A program made the position numbers and the translations under genes. From Lysinibacillus sp. B2A1 (GTDB lineage: Bacteria > Bacillota > Bacilli > Bacillales_A > Planococcaceae), in NCBI GenBank assembly GCA_002973635.1, contig CP027224.1, positions 2,552,501 through 2,616,500 on the forward strand: a DNA stretch of 64,000 nt, written 5' to 3'. The notes under the pieces were generated by a model. That model was not told the DNA's origin, ran no database searches, and worked only from the letters and a program-made list of their open reading frames with translations. Shown here in pieces: positions 1-7,829 of the stretch; the first letter of the stretch is position 1, and every line of letters begins with the position of its first letter.

Positions 1-1
1 A

Positions 2-748
2 AAAGGGAAGGAAAAAATCGACCATGACGTTAAGCGATTAGAGGCATGGCTGGCGAATCCCTCTGATTTTTCGATAACTGTATTTATCGCACCCTATGAA
101 AAATTAGACGAACGTAAAAAAGTAACAAAAATGATGAAGGAACATGCACTATTAGTACAAGCTGAGACACCAAAAGAACAGGATTTAGCCGTATGGATTC
201 AAAGTGTTGTTAAAGCAGAGGGCAATAGTATTACACAGAATGCTATTGAGCAGCTTGTAGCGATGGTTGGACCAAATATGCTACAGCTGCAAATGGAAAT
301 CGAGAAGCTAAGTCTATATTTAGGTGATGGTGGGGAGATTACAACTTCGTTAGTCGAGGATTTAGTTGCTAAAACATTAGAGCAGGATGCCTTTAAAATG
401 TTAAATGCTTATTTTGCAAATGACTCTGTCGCGGCATTGACTATTTACCATGATTTATTGCGTCAAAAGCAAGAGCCTATCATGCTTGTCGGATTGCTTG
501 CATCAAATGTACGTACGATGTCCAATGTATTTTATTTATTGAAAAAAGGCTACCATCCGCAGCAAATTGCAAAAAATTTAAAGATACATCCATATCGTGT
601 TAAGTTAATGGTTGAGCAGCGTAATCGTCCATCGGAGGAGAGCCTATTGAAAGCGTTGTATCAATTAGCAGAAGTAGATTTACAGTTAAAGTCGACTGGT
701 GGAAATCGTGAGCGTTATTTGGAACTTTTCTTATTGCGTCAACTCTAA
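2..748 (+). CDS. holA: DNA polymerase III delta subunit, 5'-truncated by window edge
   Basis: Delta subunit of the clamp loader, which opens the beta sliding clamp and loads it on DNA. The frame is open from base 2, so the gene starts outside the window; the in-frame ATG pair at 131 is internal, because coherent HolA-type sequence (VFIAPYEKLDERKK) precedes it. The visible part covers the end of the AAA+ region and the helical C-terminal collar domain. It sits directly upstream of rpsT on the opposite strand, as in Bacillus, with a shared hairpin between them. Confidence 0.93.
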   Translation, partial: KGKEKIDHDVKRLEAWLANPSDFSITVFIAPYEKLDERKKVTKMMKEHALLVQAETPKEQDLAVWIQSVVKAEGNSITQNAIEQLVAMVGPNMLQLQMEIEKLSLYLGDGGEITTSLVEDLVAKTLEQDAFKMLNAYFANDSVAALTIYHDLLRQKQEPIMLVGLLASNVRTMSNVFYLLKKGYHPQQIAKNLKIHPYRVKLMVEQRNRPSEESLLKALYQLAEVDLQLKSTGGNRERYLELFLLRQL

Positions 749-758
749 TATATATTAG

Positions 759-791
759 AAGAGCTGTCCAGCATTATATTGGACAGCTCTT
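759..791 (+). terminator. Intrinsic terminator after holA
   Basis: A perfect 12-bp stem, AAGAGCTGTCCA paired with TGGACAGCTCTT, with a 9-base loop, begins 11 bases after the holA stop. The tract after it is T-rich (atttgtcttt) but not a pure T run. It may act on both strands between convergent holA and rpsT. Confidence 0.75.
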
Positions 792-807
792 ATTTGTCTT
801 TACAAAT

Positions 808-841
808 AAAAAAGACCAGCTACTCTTATCGAGTATACTGA
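808..841 (-). terminator. Intrinsic terminator after rpsT
   Basis: On the minus strand the hairpin CAG-TACTC / GAGTA-CTG is followed by TCTTTTTT. It lies just downstream of the rpsT stop. The stem has a small internal loop. Confidence 0.6.
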
Positions 842-853
842 TCCTTTAAACAA

Positions 854-1102
854 TTACGCTTTTTTAGCAAGGCGAGACTTTTTACGAGCCGCCGCGTTTT
901 TGTGGATAAGTCCTTTTGAAGCTGCTTTATCTAAAGATTTGTAAGCTGCTTGTAAAAGTTCTTGTGCGTTTTCAGCATTAGCAGCAACAGCGTTTTCAGC
1001 TTTTTTCACTGTAGTACGCATTGCAGATTTAGCTTGAGAGTTAGCAACGTTAGCTTTTGCGTTAACTTTTACGCGTTTAATTGCAGATTTAATGTTTGGC
1101 AT
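854..1102 (-). CDS. rpsT: 30S ribosomal protein S20
   Basis: S20 binds 16S rRNA early in assembly of the small subunit. The 82-residue Lys/Ala-rich protein begins [14 protein letters not shown], typical of S20. The start is the ATG at 1102: an AGGAGG Shine-Dalgarno site lies 8 bases upstream, and the in-frame GTG at 1111 overlaps that site. It stands alone between convergent holA and divergent gpr, the standard Bacillales arrangement. Confidence 0.97.
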   Translation of the reverse strand: MPNIKSAIKRVKVNAKANVANSQAKSAMRTTVKKAENAVAANAENAQELLQAAYKSLDKAASKGLIHKNAAARKKSRLAKKA

Positions 1103-1216
1103 ATCTTTCACCTCCTAAATTAGGTACGAGATGATATCTTCTCATTGATTTCTTGTGTCAATACAACAAAAATCATTTTAACAAACGCTTGACCAAATTG
1201 CAATAGATTTATGCAA

Positions 1217-1247
1217 AGAATATTTACTTGACAGTTTGAACAAACTA
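1217..1247 (+). promoter_or_regulatory. Possible forespore sigma-G-type promoter for gpr
   Basis: agaata (1217-1222) and caaacta (1241-1247), 18 bases apart, resemble the sigma-G consensus (TGAATA / CATACTA). gpr is a known forespore gene in Bacillus. The predicted start site would fall at about 1254, very close to the ribosome binding site, which weakens the call. Confidence 0.3.
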
Positions 1248-1265
1248 CAGATTGAGGTGAACTGT

Positions 1266-2282
1266 ATGCAAAATTTAAATTGGCAACGTACGGATTTAAT
1301 CGACGAATCTGAAGAGGTAGTGTTACATCAAACGAAAGAGCAGAAAGAAACACTGGAACAATCGAGTGGCATTCAAATTGAAGATCGGACTGCTGGTCGA
1401 GTAAAAATTACTGATGTGTTAGTGAATGCAGAAGGGGAAAAGCAAATTGGTAAAAAGGAAGGTCAATATATTACCCTCTCTGTACCAACCCTGAGGCTAG
1501 ATGATCACGATGGTTTTGATCAGCTTGAGAATGAGTTGCTTGAGAATTTTCAAAAAATGCATGAAGCAATATCATGGAATAAAGAAGACAAAATTTTAAT
1601 TATTGGATTGGGTAATCGTACCATTACGCCTGATGCAATAGGGCCATATCTTATTGATCATTTGCATAGCCTTGATGTAATTGATGAAAAATTTGTCATG
1701 TATGCCCCTGGTGTAACAGGACAAACAGGCTATGAAACAGGAGAATTTGTAGCCGCTATAGCAGAGCGATTAAAACCTAAATTAATTATTGTTGTCGATG
1801 CATTGGCGACAAGAGCCAGCAATCGATTATGTAAAACAATTCAGTTAACGAATACAGGTATCCATCCAGGCTCTGGCGTAGGAAATCAGCGTAAGGAAAT
1901 TTCCTATGAAATGCTGGGTATTCCCGTAACAGCAATCGGTATCCCTACAGTTGTTGATGCGCCAGTATTAATTGCAGATGCTGTTGAGCTTATGCTACGT
2001 TCAATAGCTGCACGGGTTGCAGAACGGAGTAAGCCGTCATCCAAATTGTCTTTGTCATCTTGGCAGCCAGATATTCATAAAGAATTAGATATGTCTTTAG
2101 TAAAACCAATTTTTGGTGAGTGGGCAACTTGGTCAAAAGAGGAGCGTCAACAATTGTTTGAAGAGACGTTTGCAGGCTCACATACACAGCTAATGGTGAC
2201 GCCAAAGGAAGCAGATTATTGGATAGATAGCTATGCAAAACTCGTTTCATCTATGCTGATGAAATGGGCAAATAAACTCTAA
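1266..2282 (+). CDS. gpr: Germination protease GPR
   Basis: GPR degrades small acid-soluble spore proteins at germination, freeing amino acids and DNA. It is made as a zymogen in the forespore and loses a short N-terminal propeptide. Family segments are clear: LIIGLGNRTITPDAIGP, APGVTGQTGYET, VVDALATR and the IPTVVDAP region. The ATG at 1266 follows GAGGTGA with correct spacing, giving 338 residues, a little shorter than the ~370 of B. subtilis. The N-terminal NWQRTDL segment corresponds to the usual processing region. spoIIP follows. Confidence 0.96.
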   Translation: MQNLNWQRTDLIDESEEVVLHQTKEQKETLEQSSGIQIEDRTAGRVKITDVLVNAEGEKQIGKKEGQYITLSVPTLRLDDHDGFDQLENELLENFQKMHEAISWNKEDKILIIGLGNRTITPDAIGPYLIDHLHSLDVIDEKFVMYAPGVTGQTGYETGEFVAAIAERLKPKLIIVVDALATRASNRLCKTIQLTNTGIHPGSGVGNQRKEISYEMLGIPVTAIGIPTVVDAPVLIADAVELMLRSIAARVAERSKPSSKLSLSSWQPDIHKELDMSLVKPIFGEWATWSKEERQQLFEETFAGSHTQLMVTPKEADYWIDSYAKLVSSMLMKWANKL

Positions 2283-2341
2283 TTTTTTTTCGTTCTAAAA
2301 GGTGCACCCCCTCCATACGATAAGGGGAGGAGGGTGTGACT

Positions 2342-3169
2342 TTGCTAAAAAAACTACAGTGGTCATTTGGTTTATTATTGTTCTTCTTCGTATTACCTGT
2401 CATTGCTGGGCAACTTCCGTTCAACAAGCAAGCATCGACTCCGATTAAACAACCCGAGGATAAGCAAGTCGTGTTTGCCGCTACGAATTTAGCTGAACAA
2501 AGTGCACTAGAGCAAACAGAAGAATCGAATCCTTTTAAAGTATTATTATTATTTACGCATTCTCAAGAATCCTATCAACCAATGGTGAAAGCTGTCAGTG
2601 GGAAAGCAGAAGTTTATGATGAGAAAACAAATATTTATAATTTACAAGGTGCTATTTCTAAGCATTTTAGTATGAATGGTATTCAAACGGATGTTTTAGA
2701 TGTTGATGTTATGAAGGTAATGAAGCTTGAGGGGAAAACTTTTCCAGATGCTTATAATACGGTGCGACCTTATTTATCTAAACGTTTGCAAGAGCAAACC
2801 TATGATTTAGTTATTGATTTGCATCGAGATTCTGCTAAGAAAAATGCTACAACGATTACACACAACAATGAGTCCTATGCTCGAATTGCCATTGTTGTAG
2901 GAGCTGAGCATAAAAATTATAGATGGAATACTGCTTATGCAGAAAGCTTATCGGCTGCTATGAATGAAATTGTGCCGAAAATCTCTAGAGGTGTGATCTC
3001 TAAAAGCGGTGACAATGTAGATGGACGCTATAATCAGGATTTAACGAAAGAAATGATTTTAATTGAACTAGGTGGAATAGATAATACAGAAGATGAATTG
3101 AATCGTACAATTGCGATAATTGGGAAAGCCATTGCCAAATCCTTTATTACAGAAAACCAAGATTCATAA
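2342..3169 (+). CDS. spoIIP: Stage II sporulation protein P (peptidoglycan hydrolase)
   Basis: SpoIIP is the amidase/endopeptidase of the SpoIIDMP complex that thins septal peptidoglycan and drives engulfment. There is an N-terminal membrane anchor (residues ~8-24), a short linker, then the SpoIIP domain. The putative metal-binding residues sit in LLLFTHSQESY, DLHRDS and IELGGIDNT. The protein is about 275 residues, much shorter than the ~400 of B. subtilis because the linker is short. A GTG at 2336 overlaps the Shine-Dalgarno sequence AGGAGG; the TTG at 2342, eight bases after it, fits better. Confidence 0.93.
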   Translation: MLKKLQWSFGLLLFFFVLPVIAGQLPFNKQASTPIKQPEDKQVVFAATNLAEQSALEQTEESNPFKVLLLFTHSQESYQPMVKAVSGKAEVYDEKTNIYNLQGAISKHFSMNGIQTDVLDVDVMKVMKLEGKTFPDAYNTVRPYLSKRLQEQTYDLVIDLHRDSAKKNATTITHNNESYARIAIVVGAEHKNYRWNTAYAESLSAAMNEIVPKISRGVISKSGDNVDGRYNQDLTKEMILIELGGIDNTEDELNRTIAIIGKAIAKSFITENQDS

Positions 3170-3181
3170 AGCATAATGAAA

Positions 3182-3214
3182 TTGCCTTCTTTTTGCTAAT
3201 TTAAAAGAAGGCAA
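3182..3214 (+). terminator. Hairpin after spoIIP
   Basis: A 12-bp stem, TTGCCTTCTTTT / AAAAGAAGGCAA, starts 12 bases after the spoIIP stop. No T run follows on the plus strand, so termination efficiency is doubtful. Confidence 0.45.
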
Positions 3215-3224
3215 AATCATGTTT

Positions 3225-3622
3225 TGGACAAAGTATGAAAAATGAACGAATCTTAGCAAAATTACCAAAAATTTATTTAGAAAAACATAATGAAAAGCCT
3301 TTAAATTGTTTATTGCTTGTCTTATAATTTTCGAGTTAGCTAAAGATTTGAGCTGAAAATTAAGGCATATGCACTGGGCGATTACGTTTTTGAAGCATCT
3401 ACCATTAATGGAGATGCTTTTTTGAATGAACATACATATAATTTTTTTTTGCACAAAAAGACGAATTTAAATTTTACGAAGATAGCACTTATTATTAACT
3501 TTTTAAGTGCCTTATTCGTCATTATATAAGTGAACATACAAAAGGAGACGATGTTTGGCTTTATTATTTTTTTACATTATACATGATGAAAAGGTTTATA
3601 AATTATTGGGAGAAGGAATTTT
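3225..3622. other. Intergenic stretch with one strong terminator and no supported gene
   Basis: The only small frame (ATG at 3235, 31 codons) has no ribosome binding site or recognisable product. The clear feature is the hairpin at 3393-3423. A GGGAGAAGG ribosome binding site for the next gene lies at the end. Confidence 0.5.
3393..3423 (+). terminator. Strong intrinsic terminator with no assigned upstream gene
   Basis: Stem AAGCATCT-(a)-CCAT / ATGG-AGATGCTT with a 2-base loop, followed by six T. It could end read-through from spoIIP or a short unannotated RNA in 3225-3392. Confidence 0.8.
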
Positions 3623-5521
3623 ATGTCAGGCAAGTCATTCAATCATCGTTATATCCCTGGACTCGATGGGATTAGAGCATTAGCAGTATTAGCTGTTATA
3701 GCTTATCATTTCAATTTCAGATGGGCCAGTGGGGGATTTTTAGGAGTCGATATCTTTTTTGTTTTATCAGGGTATTTAATTACCTCAACTATTTTACCTT
3801 TAAAAGGAAGTCAGTTGTCTGTTGGATTGAAGAAATTCTGGTTAGGACGATTTAGACGCTTACTGCCAGCTGCCTATGTCATGATTATTGTAACATTTGC
3901 ATGGGCGACTCTATTTCATAAGGAGCTACTTCATACACTACGTGGTGATGCGATTTCCTCTATTTTTTATTCAAGTAATTGGTGGTTTATTTTTCACAAA
4001 CTCTCCTATTTTGATAGTTTTGGTTCCCCTTCGCCGTTAAAGAATTTATGGTCGTTAGCCATTGAGGAACAATTTTATTTATTATGGCCAGTTCTTTTAA
4101 TGCTCGGTCTTCTGATTGCCAAAAAGCAAAATAAGCTCGCTATTTTTGTTTTTCTGGGGGCACTCGGTTCTGCGGTGTTAATGGCTATACTATATCAACC
4201 AGGAGCAGATCCCAGTCGTGTATATTATGGAACAGATACGCGTTCTTTTGAATTACTAATAGGTTGCTGGTTGGCTCTTATCTGGCCGATGAAAAGACTT
4301 TCAACACAAAAAATCTCTACTAATCATGTCTATCAGCTAAATAGTGTAAGCTTAGTAGCTTTTAGTATTTTCATTATCAGTATTTTGTTGGTGGATGAAT
4401 ATCAATCTTTCCTATATCGAGGAGGGATGTTCGTATTTTGCTTAAATGCAGCCATCTTAATAGGTTGCGTATGTCACCCAGTTAGCTTTTTAGGAAAAAT
4501 ACTTTCTTGGAAACCTTTGCGTTGGATTGGTTCAAGATCATATGGGATTTATCTATGGCATTATCCAATTATTGTTTTAGGTACTCCAGTACACGAAATA
4601 GGCAATCCAGCTTATTGGCGAGTTGCTTTACAGCTGATGCTTATCTTTACAATTGCAGAACTATCCTATCGTTTTATTGAAATGCCGATTCGTAAGGATG
4701 GGTTCCGCTGTTATTTTAGACAGTATTTTATATTCAATAAACACAAATGGGGAAGCTTCACGCTTGCTAGAAAAATTTCAACCACGCTCATTCCACTTTT
4801 CCTTCTAGTATTTTTTACTGGAATGACAGGGGTTGTAGGTGAAGAGAAAATAGAATCTATTGAGTCACGGCCTACGAATATTAAAATAGATGGTGGAACA
4901 CAGCAGCCTTCAACCAATCATGATTCCGAAAAGGAGCAGGAAACATCTCAGCAGGAGTCATTAATTGATGAAGAAGAGAATGTTGATTCAAATACGGATC
5001 AATATGCAGTAGAGCCTGAGCAGGAGGAAAATGAGACAGAAGTTCATGAATCGTATAATGGAATATTGGCCATTGGCGATTCAGTAATGATAGATATTGC
5101 TAAGAGCTTACATAACATCTATCCTAGCATTACCATAGATGCAAAAATTGGTCGCCAAGTTTCACAAGCCGTTAAATTAGCTCCTAATTATGCTAGCTTT
5201 AATCAACCAGATAAAGCAGTCATCATTCAGCTCGGAACAAACGGCTACTTTACCAATGCTCAAATTGATACCTTATTAAAGGCTTTTTCTAATGCTGATA
5301 TTTATCTAGTGAATACGCGTGTACCACGTTCCTGGGAGGGGAAAGTAAATCAAGCATTACAACAGAAAGCGCAGGAATATGATAATATTACTTTAATTGA
5401 TTGGTATGATAGTGCGATCAACCATCCTGAGTTTTTCGCCCCAGACGGCGTCCATTTAGAGCAAAAGGGGATTGCTTCTTTAACAAATCTAATTCAACAA
5501 GCTATAAATCCTGTCCATTGA
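3623..5521 (+). CDS. OatA-like membrane acyltransferase with SGNH domain
   Basis: A two-domain protein of 632 residues. Residues ~8-350 form a multi-spanning acyltransferase-3 domain (IPGLDGIRALAVLAVIAYH, GFLGVDIFFVLSGYL, SLAIEEQFYLLWP). After a last membrane helix and an acidic Glu/Gln linker, residues ~480-630 form an extracellular SGNH esterase-like domain with GDSV (nucleophile Ser), QLGTNG and DGVHL (Asp-His pair). This architecture is that of peptidoglycan O-acetyltransferase OatA, which transfers acetyl groups to muramic acid and confers lysozyme resistance; teichoic acid or polysaccharide is an alternative target. It appears monocistronic. Confidence 0.88.
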   Translation: MSGKSFNHRYIPGLDGIRALAVLAVIAYHFNFRWASGGFLGVDIFFVLSGYLITSTILPLKGSQLSVGLKKFWLGRFRRLLPAAYVMIIVTFAWATLFHKELLHTLRGDAISSIFYSSNWWFIFHKLSYFDSFGSPSPLKNLWSLAIEEQFYLLWPVLLMLGLLIAKKQNKLAIFVFLGALGSAVLMAILYQPGADPSRVYYGTDTRSFELLIGCWLALIWPMKRLSTQKISTNHVYQLNSVSLVAFSIFIISILLVDEYQSFLYRGGMFVFCLNAAILIGCVCHPVSFLGKILSWKPLRWIGSRSYGIYLWHYPIIVLGTPVHEIGNPAYWRVALQLMLIFTIAELSYRFIEMPIRKDGFRCYFRQYFIFNKHKWGSFTLARKISTTLIPLFLLVFFTGMTGVVGEEKIESIESRPTNIKIDGGTQQPSTNHDSEKEQETSQQESLIDEEENVDSNTDQYAVEPEQEENETEVHESYNGILAIGDSVMIDIAKSLHNIYPSITIDAKIGRQVSQAVKLAPNYASFNQPDKAVIIQLGTNGYFTNAQIDTLLKAFSNADIYLVNTRVPRSWEGKVNQALQQKAQEYDNITLIDWYDSAINHPEFFAPDGVHLEQKGIASLTNLIQQAINPVH

Positions 5522-5527
5522 TGTAAC

Positions 5528-5556
5528 GAATAGCTAATTTATGGTAGATGGCTATT
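5528..5556 (+). terminator. Probable terminator after the acyltransferase
   Basis: Short hairpin ATAGC / GCTAT with a T-rich tail (tttttat) just after the stop codon. The stem is short. Confidence 0.5.
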
Positions 5557-5649
5557 TTTATGTGAGAAAAAATTTAAAAAAAATTTAGTTTAGGTGAAAC
5601 CTTTTTTATGACTGTTCGTATTACTACTATACATTTTTAATTAATTGCA

Positions 5650-6036
5650 TTAAAAAAGGAGAAATACATTTTTGAATCATTGAACAAAACAATTACTTTT
5701 TGTGATTTATCTAATTACGATTGCTGATGCATATTACTCAACGTTATTTATTGAACCAAAAGCGCCACCACAGCACCAGACGATTAAAGCAGCTGGAATG
5801 ACGACCATTCAAGTGCGGTAGCAAACCTTATAAAAATAAACGAACAGCAAGAAGCTTGAAGACTACGGTGCTTCAGCCTATTAAGCTATTTCTACAGAGC
5901 ACTAAGAATATCAAAGAAAAAGCCCATCATTATAAAGCTTTAACGGTTAGATTAAGTGATAGACACAGAAAAACGAGAGAATCACCGTTTATCATGTATC
6001 ATAATCACCGTTTACGTTGCTGAAAACAGATGAAAC
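5650..6036 (+). pseudogene. Heavily decayed gene of unknown family
   Basis: A good ribosome binding site (AAAAAAGGAGAAAT, from 5652) is followed by a TTG, then quickly by stops. The plus frame through 5691-5820 reads as hydrophobic coding-like sequence (LLFVIYLITIADAYYSTLF, then EPKAPPQHQ) ending in a stop. Later frames are broken, and a strong terminator closes the unit at 6037. Ribosome binding site, membrane segment, fragments and terminator together suggest a former small membrane or secreted protein gene. I do not recognise the family. Confidence 0.4.
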
Positions 6037-6067
6037 AAAAAGCTGCAATTAACCCTGCAGCTTTTTT
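6037..6067 (+). terminator. Strong intrinsic terminator
   Basis: Perfect stem AAAAAGCTGCA / TGCAGCTTTTTT with a run of T. It closes the decayed unit at 5650-6036. Confidence 0.8.
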
Positions 6068-6655
6068 ATTTTGTGTAATATAGTAAATGAGGCTAGCTTA
6101 GTTTGAATATTTCCAATGCCAATGCTCTGTAAAAGTATTAATAAGCTGAAGTTCCGAACTATAAATTCGATTTCCTGGTAGTATTTCAGCTATAGTAATG
6201 GCAATGTTAATAAGATGATGCTAAGCTTATCACATATTTGGCTTGTATTTGCTGTATACACGGTTCTAAAAATTTAATTGAACCGTTTTATCAATCTAAA
6301 TTTTGAAGCTCCTAATGACCTATATACGGCTTTAAATGCAATCGATTAATATATTCTCCTTGGAGATGGACTTGTTCCTTTTATTTTTTATAATTCCATT
6401 TAAATTATCTAGCTATTGTGTGACAGTTAGATTATCAATTTCTATATTTTTTGTTTTACCACGCAGCGTTGAAGACCTTACTTTCACTATGGCTTTCAAT
6501 GCTGCTTTTAGTGAGAAAGTAATATGGACACTAGATGCTTACTTTCTCTTTTAAAGCTTACTATATCTAAAAAATATACTTCTTTTTTATTTAACTATTT
6601 TGAAAAATAGAAATATATGCTAAACTTAACAGTAAGTGAATAAGAATTGCAGATT
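6068..6655. other. Intergenic, no supported gene
   Basis: A 72-codon frame (6336-6554, plus) lacks a ribosome binding site and looks spurious. A hairpin GAGAAAGTAA / TTACTTTCTC at 6513-6548 followed by TTTTA resembles a terminator. The promoter for the riboswitch operon must lie near the end of this stretch, but I cannot place it confidently. Confidence 0.5.
6513..6552 (+). terminator. Terminator-like hairpin upstream of the riboswitch
   Basis: 10-bp perfect stem with a 16-base loop and a short T run. No gene upstream is assigned to it; it would insulate the riboswitch operon from read-through. Confidence 0.6.
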
Positions 6656-6822
6656 AAAGGTGCTCTTTTAAGAGCTTAATAGGGAATTCGGTACAAAGCC
6701 GAAGCTGTTTCCGCAACTGTAAGTGTAGATGACTACAGAAAATACCACTGTCAAACGAGGAAAAATGCCTCCAGTAGATGGGAAGGTTCTGAATAGGATA
6801 CACGAGCCAGGAGACCTGCCTT
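6656..6822 (+). promoter_or_regulatory. Cobalamin riboswitch
   Basis: The conserved core is present in order: AATAGGGAA near 6680, the CCGAAGCTG...CCGCAACTGTAA segment, CACTG, GATGGGAAGG, and the B12-box-like AGCCAGGAGACCTGCC at 6805-6820. These are hallmarks of the adenosylcobalamin aptamer. A terminator hairpin at 6926-6957, before the first gene, suggests control by premature termination when B12 is plentiful. The ribosome binding site of the first gene lies outside the aptamer and terminator. Confidence 0.95.
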
Positions 6823-6925
6823 TATTCCATCGTATTAACTCTCTTCGGAAGCTAGGAGAACTTACGGCAAATAGACGGACAGGCAAACTACGTTTTAGCG
6901 CCTTTTTTCTGTTTTCCATTAGATT

Positions 6926-6957
6926 AGATGCTTCCCCTTTTTGGAGAAGCATCTTTT
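6926..6957 (+). terminator. Riboswitch expression-platform terminator
   Basis: Stem AGATGCTTC / GAAGCATCT followed by TTTTTATTTT, lying between the aptamer and the first gene. A weaker GC-poor hairpin ending in six T at about 6882-6908 precedes it and may be an alternative platform element. Confidence 0.8.
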
Positions 6958-7015
6958 TATTTTCGAGTTAATTGCAAGAACATTCACGAAATAATAAAAA
7001 TAGGAGGTTTTACAA

Positions 7016-7750
7016 ATGGTTCGTTTCAAAAAATGGTGGCAATTCGCTTTAGTTCTGCTTTTAGCATTTTCGCTCGTGTCCCCAACAGCAAGTGCAGCGG
7101 TATTACAGCCCGTAAGTCAGGAAGCACAAACAGCAGATTTTGATGTTCAGTTATCAGCGACTGGTTTATGCGGTACTGGTTCATGTGATGAAATTCTAGC
7201 AGGAACAACTGTGAATGTTCAAGAAGGAACAACAGCGCTAGAGCTTGTAGAGCAAGTATTTGATGCTGAGGGTATTCCTTATGTAGTGGTTTCTACTCAA
7301 TATGGTCCATATCTTCAATCAATTGATGGACGTGCTGCAGGCAGCTTAAATGGTTGGGATGGCTGGGTATACACTGTAAATGGTGTTAGTCCTAACTATG
7401 GATTAGCTGAGTATCAATTAGAGGCTGATGATGTCGTTCATATTTATTACACTACATGGGCTAAATTAGAAACGGCAAGTGCAATTGCTGTAAATGATAA
7501 CAATCCATCCGTTACGGTAAATTTAACTGGTGATTTATTTATAACACCAGATGCCTCTAATTTAGCAAACTGGACAATTATCACAGGGACAACAGCATTA
7601 ACAGCTCAGTCGATTACTGTGAATACAAACCAACAAGCTGTTATTACATTTGCGGGTCAGGCACAAGCAGGTACTATTACCATTACAGCCTCTGCCAATG
7701 CTTTATTCGGTAGTTCAGCAAGTGAGCCAGTTGAAGTGAAAGTACAATAG
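7016..7750 (+). CDS. Secreted DUF4430 (transcobalamin beta-domain-like) protein
   Basis: 244 residues: signal peptide (~1-28, ending SASA-A) and a DUF4430 domain (~60-135) with QYGPYLQSIDG, GWDGWVYTVNGVSPNYG and DDVVHIYYT. A beta-rich C-terminal region (~140-244) follows. DUF4430 resembles the C-terminal beta domain of eukaryotic transcobalamin and intrinsic factor, which packs on one face of cobalamin. The ATG follows TAGGAGG. It is the first gene behind the cobalamin riboswitch, so a role in extracellular B12 binding is a good inference. No wall or lipid anchor is visible, so it may be released or may pair with the anchored proteins downstream. Confidence 0.85.
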   Translation: MVRFKKWWQFALVLLLAFSLVSPTASAAVLQPVSQEAQTADFDVQLSATGLCGTGSCDEILAGTTVNVQEGTTALELVEQVFDAEGIPYVVVSTQYGPYLQSIDGRAAGSLNGWDGWVYTVNGVSPNYGLAEYQLEADDVVHIYYTTWAKLETASAIAVNDNNPSVTVNLTGDLFITPDASNLANWTIITGTTALTAQSITVNTNQQAVITFAGQAQAGTITITASANALFGSSASEPVEVKVQ

Positions 7751-7829
7751 CTAGATAAATTGATACTGACGAGATGAATTAATTCAGCTTGTCAGTATTT
7801 CATTATGTATAAAGGAAGTGAGTTTTTCT

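Noticed and set aside
6336..6554. 72-codon hydrophobic frame upstream of the riboswitch
   Set aside because: No ribosome binding site; its end overlaps a terminator-like hairpin; no coding character.
6729..6971. Open frames on both strands inside the riboswitch
   Set aside because: They overlap the conserved aptamer and terminator, which explain the sequence.
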